From Hedera helix (lineage: Eukaryota; Streptophyta; Magnoliopsida; Apiales; Araliaceae), in the NCBI GenBank assembly GCA_947179155.2, contig OX359275.1:39483898-39547897 (forward strand): DNA of 64,000 nt, written 5' to 3'. Both the position numbers and the translations under genes were made by a program. The notes under the pieces were generated by a model. The model was not told where the DNA came from. It made no database searches and saw only the letters and a list, made by a program, of their open reading frames with translations. Below are positions 37,279-48,300 of this stretch, one piece after another. Each line of letters begins with the position of its first letter. Position 1 is the first letter of the stretch.

Positions 37279-40200
37279 TGTGACGCCCCCAAATCTGGGC
37301 CCACACAGCCCAAACTTGAGTCGTCAAAAGACTACAACAAAATTATTACAACAAAACACAACGTACAACAATACAGTGTATAATAATACACAACTAAGTC
37401 TTCACTATTATTGCCACACTATTTTACAAAACGTGAAGACTATGATAACTATTCCTCGGACCCTCACTCCATTCCCCGGCTAGACCCTGTTATGTTTTCA
37501 TCTCCTGTTGAAAAACAATGGAACAAAAGAAAGGGTGAGCTCAAATAGCCCAGTAAAGAATATCATGACTAAGATAATGACGAATAAATTATCATTAGTC
37601 TTCAACAGTTGAGTTCTTGATAGAATACAATAGACTACAAGGTTTATATCAAAAACTGCAGTTAAATTCTTAAACAACGTTCAGATCAATAATAGCAGCG
37701 GAATGAGTAATCTATTAGAAGAATAATGCAGACTATAATGTCCACTCGGTTCTCTTTTTAGGAAAAACATCATCAACTTTTATCATCTGAAATATCATTA
37801 GTCAAGATAATACAAATTCACAGTTCCTGATCATAATCATGCAGATCAACAGTTCATCTTTGCACTACGGACCAAAGACATTCAATATAACACCAACGGT
37901 CATGATTATACCAGATTCAGCCTTTGGTCATAATCATACCAAACAACAGTTCATCTTTGCACTACGGGCCAAAGAGAACATTCACCACGTGCCATAAAAG
38001 ACACCGAACAGATGTATCGCCTTTAACCTATTATATCGCCTTTAACCTATCATCTGTTCAACAAATATATCACATCTGTGCCCCCGGCCACAGATATTCA
38101 CAACAGCTTGATTTTTGGATGATTAGAATGATATAAATGATGAACAGAAGAAATAGGATAACAATAAGTATCGGAAGTTTACTTTGTACAGATTCAAATA
38201 ATGTCCAAATTGTCAACATGATGTGGAGTGAAATTCAAGATCCACAGTTCAGAATAACGGTTACAATTCAATAGAAAGGTTCACGTAAATAGGAAGGTTC
38301 AGTTGAAATAATGAAGTTCAACTATTATGGAACATATAATATTTTCAGGAATTATAGAAGCAATAGTTCCATAATAAATTTCGATTTAGGAGTATGAAAG
38401 AAAATAATATCCCTTACCGTAGCAGGTTTGATTAACAAAAGGTGAAGGAAATTAATACAAGGGTTATTCACCAACAGGCGGCAATCCGCTCCGTAAGGTT
38501 ATTCCCACAATTTAATAGAATTTGAGTACAAAGAGTTATTCACCAAACAGGCGGCAATCCGCTCCGTAAGGTTATTCTCAGAGATTAATAATGAATGAAT
38601 ACGAAAGGTTATTCACCAACAGGCGGCAATCCGCTCCGTAAGGTTATTCCCACAATTTAATAGAATTTGAGTACAAAGAGTTATTCACCAAACAGGCGGC
38701 AATTCGCTCCGTAAGGTTATTCTCAGAGATTAATAATGAATGAATACGAAAGGTTATTCATCAACAGGCGGCAATCCGCTCCGTAAGGTTATTCCCACAA
38801 TTTAATACATGGAAATAAAAGGCACGTCTTATGAGTAAGGAAGAAACAATATTATTATCGAGAATCAAATAATGATAATCCCTTACCATAGTAGGTTTGA
38901 ATAATGGAAGATGAAAAAGAAGGTATCCCTTACCATAGTACGTTTGAATAATGAAAGATGAAAAAGATGGTATCCCTTACCTCAACACGTGACTGGATAT
39001 TGATTTAAATGAGGTTGATTAACTTGAACAGTACACGTATACTTATAGATCTTCACAAATACTCAAGATGACTTAAGCACACTTAGAGAGAACTTTCACA
39101 AGAAGTATTTAGAGAGAGAAAGAAAGAACAAGTAAGGAAGTTTATGAAAAATCCTTAAGTTAAGGCTTCTATTTATAGCCAAAAATCTTATCATTCATTT
39201 AATCTAAACCATTCATTTAAAGATCATCTTTTAATCTACACCATCCATTTCAAATATTATATTATCTTTAATCTACACCATTCATTTCATATCACCTAAT
39301 AATCACCTAACTTTATATTATAAACAAATCAATTTAATTATTCAACAATAATTCACACTTTAATCTACACCATTCATTTCATATCACCTAATAATCACCT
39401 AACTTTATATTATAAACAAATCAATTCAATTATTCAACAATAATTCACACTTTAATCTACACCATTCATTTCATATCACCTAATAATCACCTAACTTTAT
39501 ATTATAAACAAATAACTTTATCAGTTCAATTATTATGACTAATTGTTATAAATACAGTATAGTTAGCTCTTAGATATCAAGTCAATAAATTAATGAAATA
39601 CAACTGTTTAAATAACATCATAATAGAGATAACAATAATGTAAAATAAAGCATACGTTACTGTGTAATGACAATTATTGATTCAATAATGTGAATTACTG
39701 TGCATATGTTACTGTGACAATTATTAGGTTCAATAATTTTAAAAACAGTGCAACAACAATTATTGACTCAATGATATAAAATACAGTGTAATGACAATTA
39801 TTAAATCAATAATGCAAAATACTGTGTAACAACAATTATTGAATTGATAATATAAAATATTATGCAGTGACAATTATCGATGAAATGATGCGTAACAGTT
39901 ACGGTGTCAATTATCAGACCAATAATATGAGACACTATGCAATACCGTGTGTTACTGTAGAGTACCGTGTGCTACAGAAAATACCATAAACTACCGTATG
40001 CTACTATTCTTTTATCACCGGTATTTTAACAGTTCCGTTGACTATTTTTATTTAAAAAGGTTACTTCTGTCGTTTTCTATATCCGACAAATATTCCGTTG
40101 TGGGGTCCACCAATAATTTATTATTTCGGCGCCGTCATACGGCACGAATATTCCCCGACCAAATGAATATTCCCCGACAAAGCGAATATTGTCCGACAAA

Positions 40201-40321
40201 ATAAAATTTGCACATAACATCCTTAACTTTCAATTTTGTTAATTTAACCACTTACTGTTTCAAAAAATATATATATGAAGAAAAATTAAATTTTGTATTT
40301 CATAAAATTCGGGGTCTTACA
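37279..40321 (-). mobile_element. Solo LTR G (type 1) inserted in the gag start of element B
   Basis: This is a complete 3043-bp LTR in reverse orientation (TGTGACGCCCCC to GGGGTCTTACA) flanked by the 5-bp TSD ATCTG at 37274-37278 and 40322-40326. No internal region is present, so it is a solo LTR left by LTR-LTR recombination. It interrupts B four codons after the gag ATG (37269-37271). The five-unit array is at 38462-38796. Confidence 0.93.
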
Positions 40322-40326
40322 ATCTG

Positions 40327-40925
40327 GAAATCAGGAGGTTAACCACGAAGTACCCGAAGTGAATGTAGAGGCCACAAACAATTCTTCTACAAACTCAGAG
40401 TTGAATAATTTGCCTAAAGCAAAAATTATTTGTATCCGATCTAAAGAAGAAGAAGGTGAAAGTTCTACCGTCGTTCTTCCAAATTCGTTCTTTAAAGGAT
40501 ATCCAGAACTTGCGGAAATTGTTGCCTTTAATTTGCTCGACAGTTGGAAACATATCATCACCTGGTTATGCTCGATAACAAAGGATCAGAATATATGGAC
40601 GTTTCATATAAGTCTTTGGGATTTATGGTGTTCGAGCTATGATTTTCAAGATTATTTAAAAATGATGTATCTATACTTTTGGGCGTTACAATTTAGAGGA
40701 ATTCAGGTTAAGTTAGTCACTATCGTGGAAACTGTAGTCTATCGAAAATACTATTTTAATGGAAATCATTGGTACGCTACTACTGATGAAGTTGAAGAAT
40801 CTGAGAAACAGTTCGTTAGAGAACTGTTTCGTGGTATCCCCATGGTTGAAATACGTGAAGATCCGGATGAAGTATATGGGACTCGATTTGATGATGACAG
40901 CCTTGATGATCAAGAAATCGAATGA
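40327..40925 (+). CDS. Unrecognised ORF replacing gag capsid and nucleocapsid in element B
   Basis: The frame begins with about 30 residues homologous to the gag N-terminus of A and C (EVNHEVPEVNVEATNN), which are more diverged than the rest of B. From about 40414 to 40922 it encodes roughly 170 residues with no similarity to the gag of the other copies. This part has an early acidic/basic stretch, seven tryptophans in the middle (for example SLWDLWCSSYDF) and an acidic tail ending DDQEIE. Capsid and both CCHC knuckles are missing. The stop TGA (40923-40925) lies where the protease sequence resumes in the +1 frame, and that frame is already open from 40759, so the two overlap by about 167 nt. 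The original start, at 37269, is cut off by solo LTR G. The function is unknown; a captured host sequence or a coding region from a diverged non-autonomous relative are the main options. Confidence 0.65.
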
Positions 40926-42237
40926 GGTGATGACCGGTAAGCTATTCATAAATTCTCGTGAAGTCTACGCTTTGTTAGATACTGGTTCTACCCATTCTTT
41001 TATCTCACCTGCATGTGCTCAGCGTTTAAACTTAACTCCTGAAAATTTGGACTTTGACTTATCAGTTGAAACCCCATTAGGAGAAATGACCATTACATCT
41101 ACTGTCTATAAATCTTGCCTAGTTCAAATCAACAACCTCACATTACCTGTTGACCTTATTTCTTTGGAGATGCATGAATTTGATGTGATTTTAGGAAATG
41201 ATTGGTTGACTACCCATCATGCTAAAATTGATTGTTTTCATAAGATTATTAGTTTTCATATTCCTAATCAACCTGTCATGCAAATTCAAGCAACTAAACC
41301 ATTGAAATCTATAACTGTTATTTCTAGCCATAAAGCCATTCGTTTATTGAAAAACGGATGTCAAGCCTTTTTAGCTCATGTCACTGATTTGAACAAAAAT
41401 ACGTCAAACTTGAATGATATTCCCATTGTTAATGAGTTTTCTGACGTTTTTCCGGAGGAACTTCCTGGTTTACCCCCAAACCGTGAAATTGAATTTTGTA
41501 TTGATCTTGAACCTGGTACCAAGCCCATTTCCAAAACTCCATACCAAATGGCTCCCATTGAACTTCAAGAGTTAAAAGTCCAACTACAGGAATTGTTGGA
41601 TACTGGTTTCATTCGTCCGAGTGCATCACCTTGGGGTGCTCCTGTTCTATTTGTGAAGAAGAAAGACGGGAGTATGAGATTGTGCATTGACTACCGAGAA
41701 TTGAACCATGTCACCATCAAAAACAGGTATCCGTTACCTCGAATTGATGACATGTTTGATCAATTACAAGGTGCTCAACATTTCTCAAAGATTGATCTCC
41801 GTTCTGGATATCATCAGTTAAAGGTTAAAGCTGAGGACATTCCAAAGACTGCTTTCAGAACTCGTTATGGGCATTATGAGTTTTTAGTCATGCCTTTTGG
41901 ACTAACCAATGCTCCTGCAGCTTTCATGGACATGATGAACCGAATATTCAAGGAATATTTGGATCATTTTGTGGTTGTCTTTATTGATGACATCCTCATA
42001 TACTCCAAAAGTCGTGAGGATCATGAACAACACCTGAGATTGATACTCCAGAAGCTCCGTGAGAACAAATTATATGCCAAGTTGAAGAAATGTGAGTTCT
42101 GGCTTGAGGAGGTCACGTTTCTTGGGCATGTGATTTCTAGTCAAGGAATATCAGTCGATCCTGCGAAGATTGAAACGGTACTAAATTGGGAACAACCCAA
42201 GACAGTAACCGAAATCCGAAGTTTTCTGGGCCTAGCT
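40926..42237 (+). pseudogene. pol of element B, first part (protease and reverse transcriptase)
   Basis: The pol-like frame opens upstream of 40926, and similarity to C begins near 40915. It carries the protease DTG active site, the RT core with FIDD, and the start of the connection region up to the SFLGLA motif, where element C is inserted. It is nearly identical to A and C, with small changes such as NDW for IDW after the protease and KTPYQ near the RT start. Without C the frame would continue directly into 53007. No start codon in a gag context remains. Confidence 0.88.
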
Positions 42238-43292
42238 TGTACGACCCCGAATTTTATGAAATACAAAATTTAATTTTTCTTCATATATATATTTTTTTTT
42301 GAAACAGTAAGTGGTTAAATTAACAAAATTGAAAGTTAAGGATGTTATGTGCAAATTTTATTTTGTCGGACAATATTCGCTTTGTCGGGGAATATTCGTT
42401 TGGTCGGGGAATATTCGTGCCGTACGACGGCGCCGAAATAATAAATTATTGGTGGACCCCACAACGGAATATTTGTCGGATATAGAAAACGACAGAAGTA
42501 ACCTTTTTAAATAAAAATAGTCAACGGAACTGTTAAAATACCGGTGATAAAAGAATAGTAGCATACGGTAGTTTATGGTATTTTCTGTAGCACACGGTAC
42601 TCTACAGTAACACACGGTATTGCATAGTGTCTCATATTATTGGTCTGATAATTGACACCGTAACTGTTACGCATCATTTCATCGATAATTGTCACTGCAT
42701 AATATTTTATATTATCAATTCAATAATTGTTGTTACACAGTATTTTGCATTATTGATTTAATAATTGTCATTACACTGTATTTTATATCATTGAGTCAAT
42801 AATTGTTGTTGCACTGTTTTTAAAATTATTGAACCTAATAATTGTCACAGTAACATATGCACAGTAATTCACATTATTGAATCAATAATTGTCATTACAC
42901 AGTAACGTATGCTTTATTTTACATTATTGTTATCTCTATTATGATGTTATTTAAACAGTTGTATTTCATTAATTTATTGACTTGATATCTAAGAGCTAAC
43001 TATACTGTATTTATAACAATTAGTCATAATAATTGAATTGATAAAGTTATTTGTTTATAATATAAAGTTAGGTGATTATTAGGTGATATGAAATGAATGG
43101 TGTAGATTAAAGTGTGAATTATTGTTGAATAATTGAATTGATTTGTTTATAATATAAAGTTAGGTGATTATTAGGTGATATGAAATGAATGGTGTAGATT
43201 AAAGATAATATAATATTTGAAATGGATGGTGTAGATTAAAAGGTGATCTTTAAATGAATGGTTTAGATTAAATGAATGATAAGATTTTTGGC

Positions 43293-43300
43293 TATAAATA
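43293..43300 (+). promoter_or_regulatory. TATA box in the 5' LTR of element C
   Basis: TATAAATA within GGCTATAAATAGAAGCC is conserved at the matching site of the other type 1 LTRs (936-943, 35217-35224, 51135-51142). Transcription would be expected to start about 30 bp downstream, defining the U3/R border. Confidence 0.7.
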
Positions 43301-43628
43301 GAAGCCTTAACTTAAGGATTTTTCATAAACTTCCTTACTTGTTCTTTCTTTCTCTCTCTAAATACTTCTTGTGAAAGTTCTCTCTAAGTGTGCTTAAGTC
43401 ATCTTGAGTATTTGTGAAGATCTATAAGTATACGTGTACTGTTCAAGTTAATCAACCTCATTTAAATCAATATCCAGTCACGTGTTACGGTAAGGGATAC
43501 CATCTTTTTCATCTTCCATTATTCAAACGTACTATGGTAAGGGATTATCATTATTTGATTCTCGATAATAATATTGTTTCTTCCTTACTCATAAGACGTG
43601 CATTTTATTTCCATGTATTAAATTGTGG

Positions 43629-43962
43629 GAATAACCTTACGGAGCGGATTGCCGCCTGTTGGTGAATAACCTTTCGTATTCATTCATTATTAATCTCTGA
43701 GAATAACCTTACGGAGCGGATTGCCGCCTGTTTGGTGAATAACTCTTTGTACTCAAATTCTATTAAATTGTGGGAATAACCTTACGGAGCGGATTGCCGC
43801 CTGTTTGGTGAATAACTCTTTGTACTCAAATTCTATTAAATTGTGGGAATAACCTTACGGAGCGGATTGCCGCCTGTTTGGTGAATAACTCTTTGTACTC
43901 AAATTCTATTAAATTGTGGGAATAACCTTACGGAGCGGATTGCCGCCTGTTGGTGAATAACC
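43629..43962 (+). repeat. GAATAACC-bounded tandem array in the 5' LTR of C
   Basis: Five units each run GAATAACC - TTACGGAGCGGATTGCCGCC - TGTT(T)GGT - GAATAACY, separated by AT-rich spacers of about 25-30 bp. Each unit is flanked by direct copies of GAATAACC. Equivalent arrays of four or five units are present in every LTR of the window. Confidence 0.9.
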
Positions 43963-45148
43963 CTTTGTATTAATTTCCTTCACCTTTTGTTAATCAAACC
44001 TGCTACGGTAAGGGATATTATTTTCTTTCATACTCCTAAATCGAAATTTATTATGGAACTATTGCTTCTATAATTCCTGAAAATATTATATGTTCCATAA
44101 TAGTTGAACTTCATTATTTCAACTGAACCTTCCTATTTACGTGAACCTTTCTATTGAATTGTAACCGTTATTCTGAACTGTGGATCTTGAATTTCACTCC
44201 ACATCATGTTGACAATTTGGACATTATTTGAATCTGTACAAAGTAAACTTCCGATACTTATTGTTATCCTATTTCTTCTGTTCATCATTTATATCATTCT
44301 AATCATCCAAAAATCAAGCTGTTGTGAATATCTGTGGCCGGAGGCACAGATGTGATATATTTGTTGAACAGATGATAGGTTAAAGGCGATATAATAGGTT
44401 AAAGGCGATACATCTGTTCGGTGTCTTTTATGGCACGTGGTGAATGTTCTCTTTGGCCCGTAGTGCAAAGATGAACTGTTGTTTGGTATGATTATGACCA
44501 AAGGCTGAATCTGGTATAATCATGACCGTTGGTGTTATATTGAATGTCTTTGGCCCGTAGTGCAAAGATGAACTGTTGATCTGCATGATTATGATCAGGA
44601 ACTGTGAATTTGTATTATCTTGACTAATGATATTTCAGATGATAAAAGTTGATGATGTTTTTCCTAAAAAGAGAATCGAGTGGACATTATAGTCTGCATT
44701 ATTCTTCTAATAGATTACTCATTCCGCTGCTATTATTGATCTGAACGTTGTTTAAGAATTTAACTGCAGTTTTTGATATAAACCTTGTAGTCTATTGTAT
44801 TCTATCAAGAACTCAACTGTTGAAGACTAATGATAATTTATTCGTCATTATCTTAGTCATGATATTCTTTACTGGGCTATTTGAGCTCACCCTTTCTTTT
44901 GTTCCATTGTTTTTCAACAGGAGATGAAAACATAACAGGGTCTAGCCGGGGAATGGAGTGAGGGTCCGAGGAATAGTTATCATAGTCTTCACATTTTGTA
45001 AAATAGTGTGGCAATAATAGTGAAGACTTAGTTGTGTATTATTATACACTGTATTGTTGTACGTTGTGCTTTGTTGTAATAATTTTGTTGTAGTCTTTTG
45101 ACGACTCAAGTTTGGGCTGTGTGGGCCCAGATTTGGGGGCGTCACAGT

Positions 45149-45160
45149 TGGCATCAGAGC
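45149..45160 (+). other. Primer-binding site of element C
   Basis: TGGCATCAGAGC lies two bases after the LTR end, of the initiator tRNA-Met type. Confidence 0.87.
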
Positions 45161-45345
45161 TTAGGGATATGGTCTTTAATGGCGATCTGGGGTAGAACTA
45201 GGAGGGGAGAGACGAATAGAATCAGTCACTAGTGTGTCCTACCTAAAATAGATTTTATTATCTAATGAGTCGATTTGAATGTAGGAACATGAAGTGATGA
45301 GTCAGTTTATTTGAACTAACATTTATTTTGTGACCACAGTTAAGT

Positions 45346-48300
45346 ATGGCATCTGAAAATCAAGAGGTTAACTATGGAATACCCGAAGCAAATGTAGCCG
45401 AGAATCAAGAGGCCCCAAACAATCCTCCTGCCAACTCAGGAAATAATGTTCCTGATAACATGATGAACGATGGATTCTTTAGGAATTTCATGCAGTTCAT
45501 ACAGAATCAAGGAAGAGGAAATCCAGTCAATAATAACGGTAGAAACGCTGGCAATTTGAGGATGGTCACTGTTAAGCAATTTAAAGAATTAGGACCACCT
45601 GAATTCCACGGGAAGCCTGACCCACTCAAAGCGGAGGCATGGCTGAAGCAGACGACAAAAATACTTGATGTCTTACAATGCGCTGATGATCAGAAGGTGC
45701 CATTTGCCACTTTTATGTTACGAGGTGAGGCGGACCATTGGTGGGAAGCGGTAAAACGTATCCAACCTTCAGCACTCGAAATGTCTTGGACAGAATTCGA
45801 AGAACTGTTTAACGAGAAGTACTTCCCAGAAAGCATCCGCCATATGAAGGAAGTGGAATTCATTAAGCTGGAGCAGGGAAACATGACAGTTTCTCAATAT
45901 GAAGCTAAGTTTGCTGAACTGTCTCGTTTTGCGACTCATCTAGTAGATGACGAAGCACGAATGAGTCGAATGTTCCTGAGAGGTTTGAGACTCAAAATTC
46001 GTCAACAACTTAGTTCTCATAAATTCAGTTTGTATTCAGATGTTGTAGATAGGGCTCAAAGGGTGGAGCAAACAGATGAAACATTGCAGCCAAGAGTTAA
46101 TGATCAGCATAGAGAAAGGAGTGACAACAACCACAGGAACGAGAACCATCGAGGAGGTAACCAACACTTCGGTGGTAATTCCACACCAAATAACAGAAGA
46201 GGAGAATCTAGTGGGAACAATTTCAAAAGAAAGAGATTCCATAATAATTATGGAAGGGCACCAGCACCAGTACCAACACCAGCACCGACCCCAGTTTCAA
46301 GGGGAGAAGATCGACCACCAGTGAGATGCTATAGGTGTGGTCAGGAAGGTCACATCAGCCCAAACTGTACACTGCAGTCCAAAAAGTGCTACAGTTGTGG
46401 GAAAGAGGGTCATCTTGCGCGGTTCTGTCCTGCCACAAAATCAAGTCCAGCTGCAATGATGATACCAAAAGCTAGCGCGGATAAGGGAAAATCTGTAGTT
46501 CAAGGGAGAGCTTTTGTTGTGACATCCCAAATGGCGCGAAACTCGAACGAGGTGATAACCGGTAAGCTATTCATAAATTCTCGTGAAGTCTACGCTTTGT
46601 TAGATACTGGCTCTACCCATTCTTTTATCTCACCTGCATGTGCTCAGCGTTTAAACTTAACTCCTGAAAATTTGGACTTTGACTTATCAGTTGAAACCCC
46701 ATTAGGAGAAATGACCATTACATCTACTGTCTATAAATCTTGCCTAGTTCAAATCAACAACCTCACATTATCTGTTGACCTTATTTCTTTGGAGATGTGT
46801 GAATTTGATGTGATTTTAGGAATTGATTGGTTGACTACCCATCACGCTAAAATTGATTGTTTTCATAAGATTATTAGTTTTCATATTCCTAATCAACCTG
46901 TCATGCAAATTCAAGCAACTAAACCATTGAAATCTATAACTGTTATTTCTAGCCATAAAGCCATTCGTTTATTGAAAAACGGATGTCAAGCCTTTTTAGC
47001 TCATGTCACTGATTTGAACAAAAATACGTCAAACTTGAATGATATTCCCATTGTTAATGAGTTTCCTGACGTTTTTCCTGAAGAACTTCCTGGCTTACCC
47101 CCAAACCGTGAAATTGATTTTTATATTGATCTTGAGCCCGGTACCAAGCCCATTTCCAAAGCTCCCTACCGAATGGCTCCCATTGAACTTCAAGAGTTAA
47201 AAGTCCAACTACAGGAATTGTTGGATACCGGTTTCATTCGTCCGAGTGCATCACCTTGGGGTGCTCCTGTTCTATTCGTGAAGAAGAAAGACGGGAGTAT
47301 GAGATTGTGCATTGACTACCGAGAATTGAACCATGTCACCATCAAGAACAGGTACCCGTTACCTCGGATTGATGACATGTTTGATCAATTGCAAGGCGCT
47401 CAACATTTCTCAAAGATTGATCTCCGTTCTGGATATCATCAGTTAAAGGTTAAAGCTGAGGACATTCCAAAGACTGCTTTCAGAACTCGTTATGGGCATT
47501 ATGAGTTCTTAGTCATGCCTTTTGGACTAACTAATGCTCCTGCAGCTTTCATGGACATGATGAACCGGATATTCAAGGAACATTTGGATCATTTTGTGGT
47601 TGTCTTTATTGATGACATCCTCATATACTCCAAGAGTCGCGAGGATCATGAACAACACCTGAGATTGATACTACAAAAGCTCCGTGAAAACAAATTATAT
47701 GCCAAGTTGAAGAAATGTGAGTTCTGGCTTGAGGAGGTCGCGTTTCTTGGGCATGTGATTTCTAGTCAAGGAATATCAGTCGATCCTGCGAAGATTGAAA
47801 CGGTACTAAATTGGGAACAACCCAAAACAGTAACCGAAGTCCGAAGTTTTCTGGGTCTAGCTGGTTATTATCGGAGATTCGTAGAAGGATTTTCTCGAAT
47901 CGCCACTCCATTAACGCAGCTTACTCGGAAAAGCACAAAATTCATATGGAGCGAGGAATGCGAGAAAAGTTTTCAAGAACTCAAGAAGAGACTGGTTTCA
48001 GCTCCTGTTCTGACCATACCATCAGGATCAGGAGAATTTGTTATCTACAGCGATGCTTCTGGCAAAGGTCTAGGCTGTGTCCTTATGCAACATGGAAAGG
48101 TTATAGCCTACGCCTCTCGACAACTCAATGATTATGAGAAAAATTATCCTACTCATGATCTAGAGTTGGCAGCAGTCGTTTTCGCGTTGAAGATCTGGAG
48201 ACACTACTTGTACGGAGAAAAAGTGGATATCTATACGGATCATAAAAGTCTCAAGTATTTCTTCACCCAGAAGGAACTCAACATGCGACAACGACGTTGG

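Larger units (their letters stand above)
42238..45146 (+). repeat. 5' LTR of element C (type 1, 2909 bp)
   Basis: It starts TGTACGACCCCG, one base different from the family TGTAAGACC, and ends GGGGGCGTCACA. A five-unit GAATAACC array lies at 43629-43962. Two copies of the roughly 88-bp repeat lie at about 43035-43205. Confidence 0.94.

Noticed and set aside
40293..40326. A start codon for the unknown ORF of B inside solo LTR G
   Set aside because: The first 11 codons come from LTR G and its TSD. The original start is the gag ATG at 37269, now separated by G.
40414..40922. Endogenous plant virus protein as the source of the unknown ORF
   Set aside because: No capsid, movement or polymerase motif is recognisable. 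Without a profile search there is no support for a viral origin.
43629..43962. CRISPR-like regular array of repeats and spacers
   Set aside because: This is a plant nuclear sequence. The spacers are near-identical, the array lies inside LTRs, and no cas genes are present.
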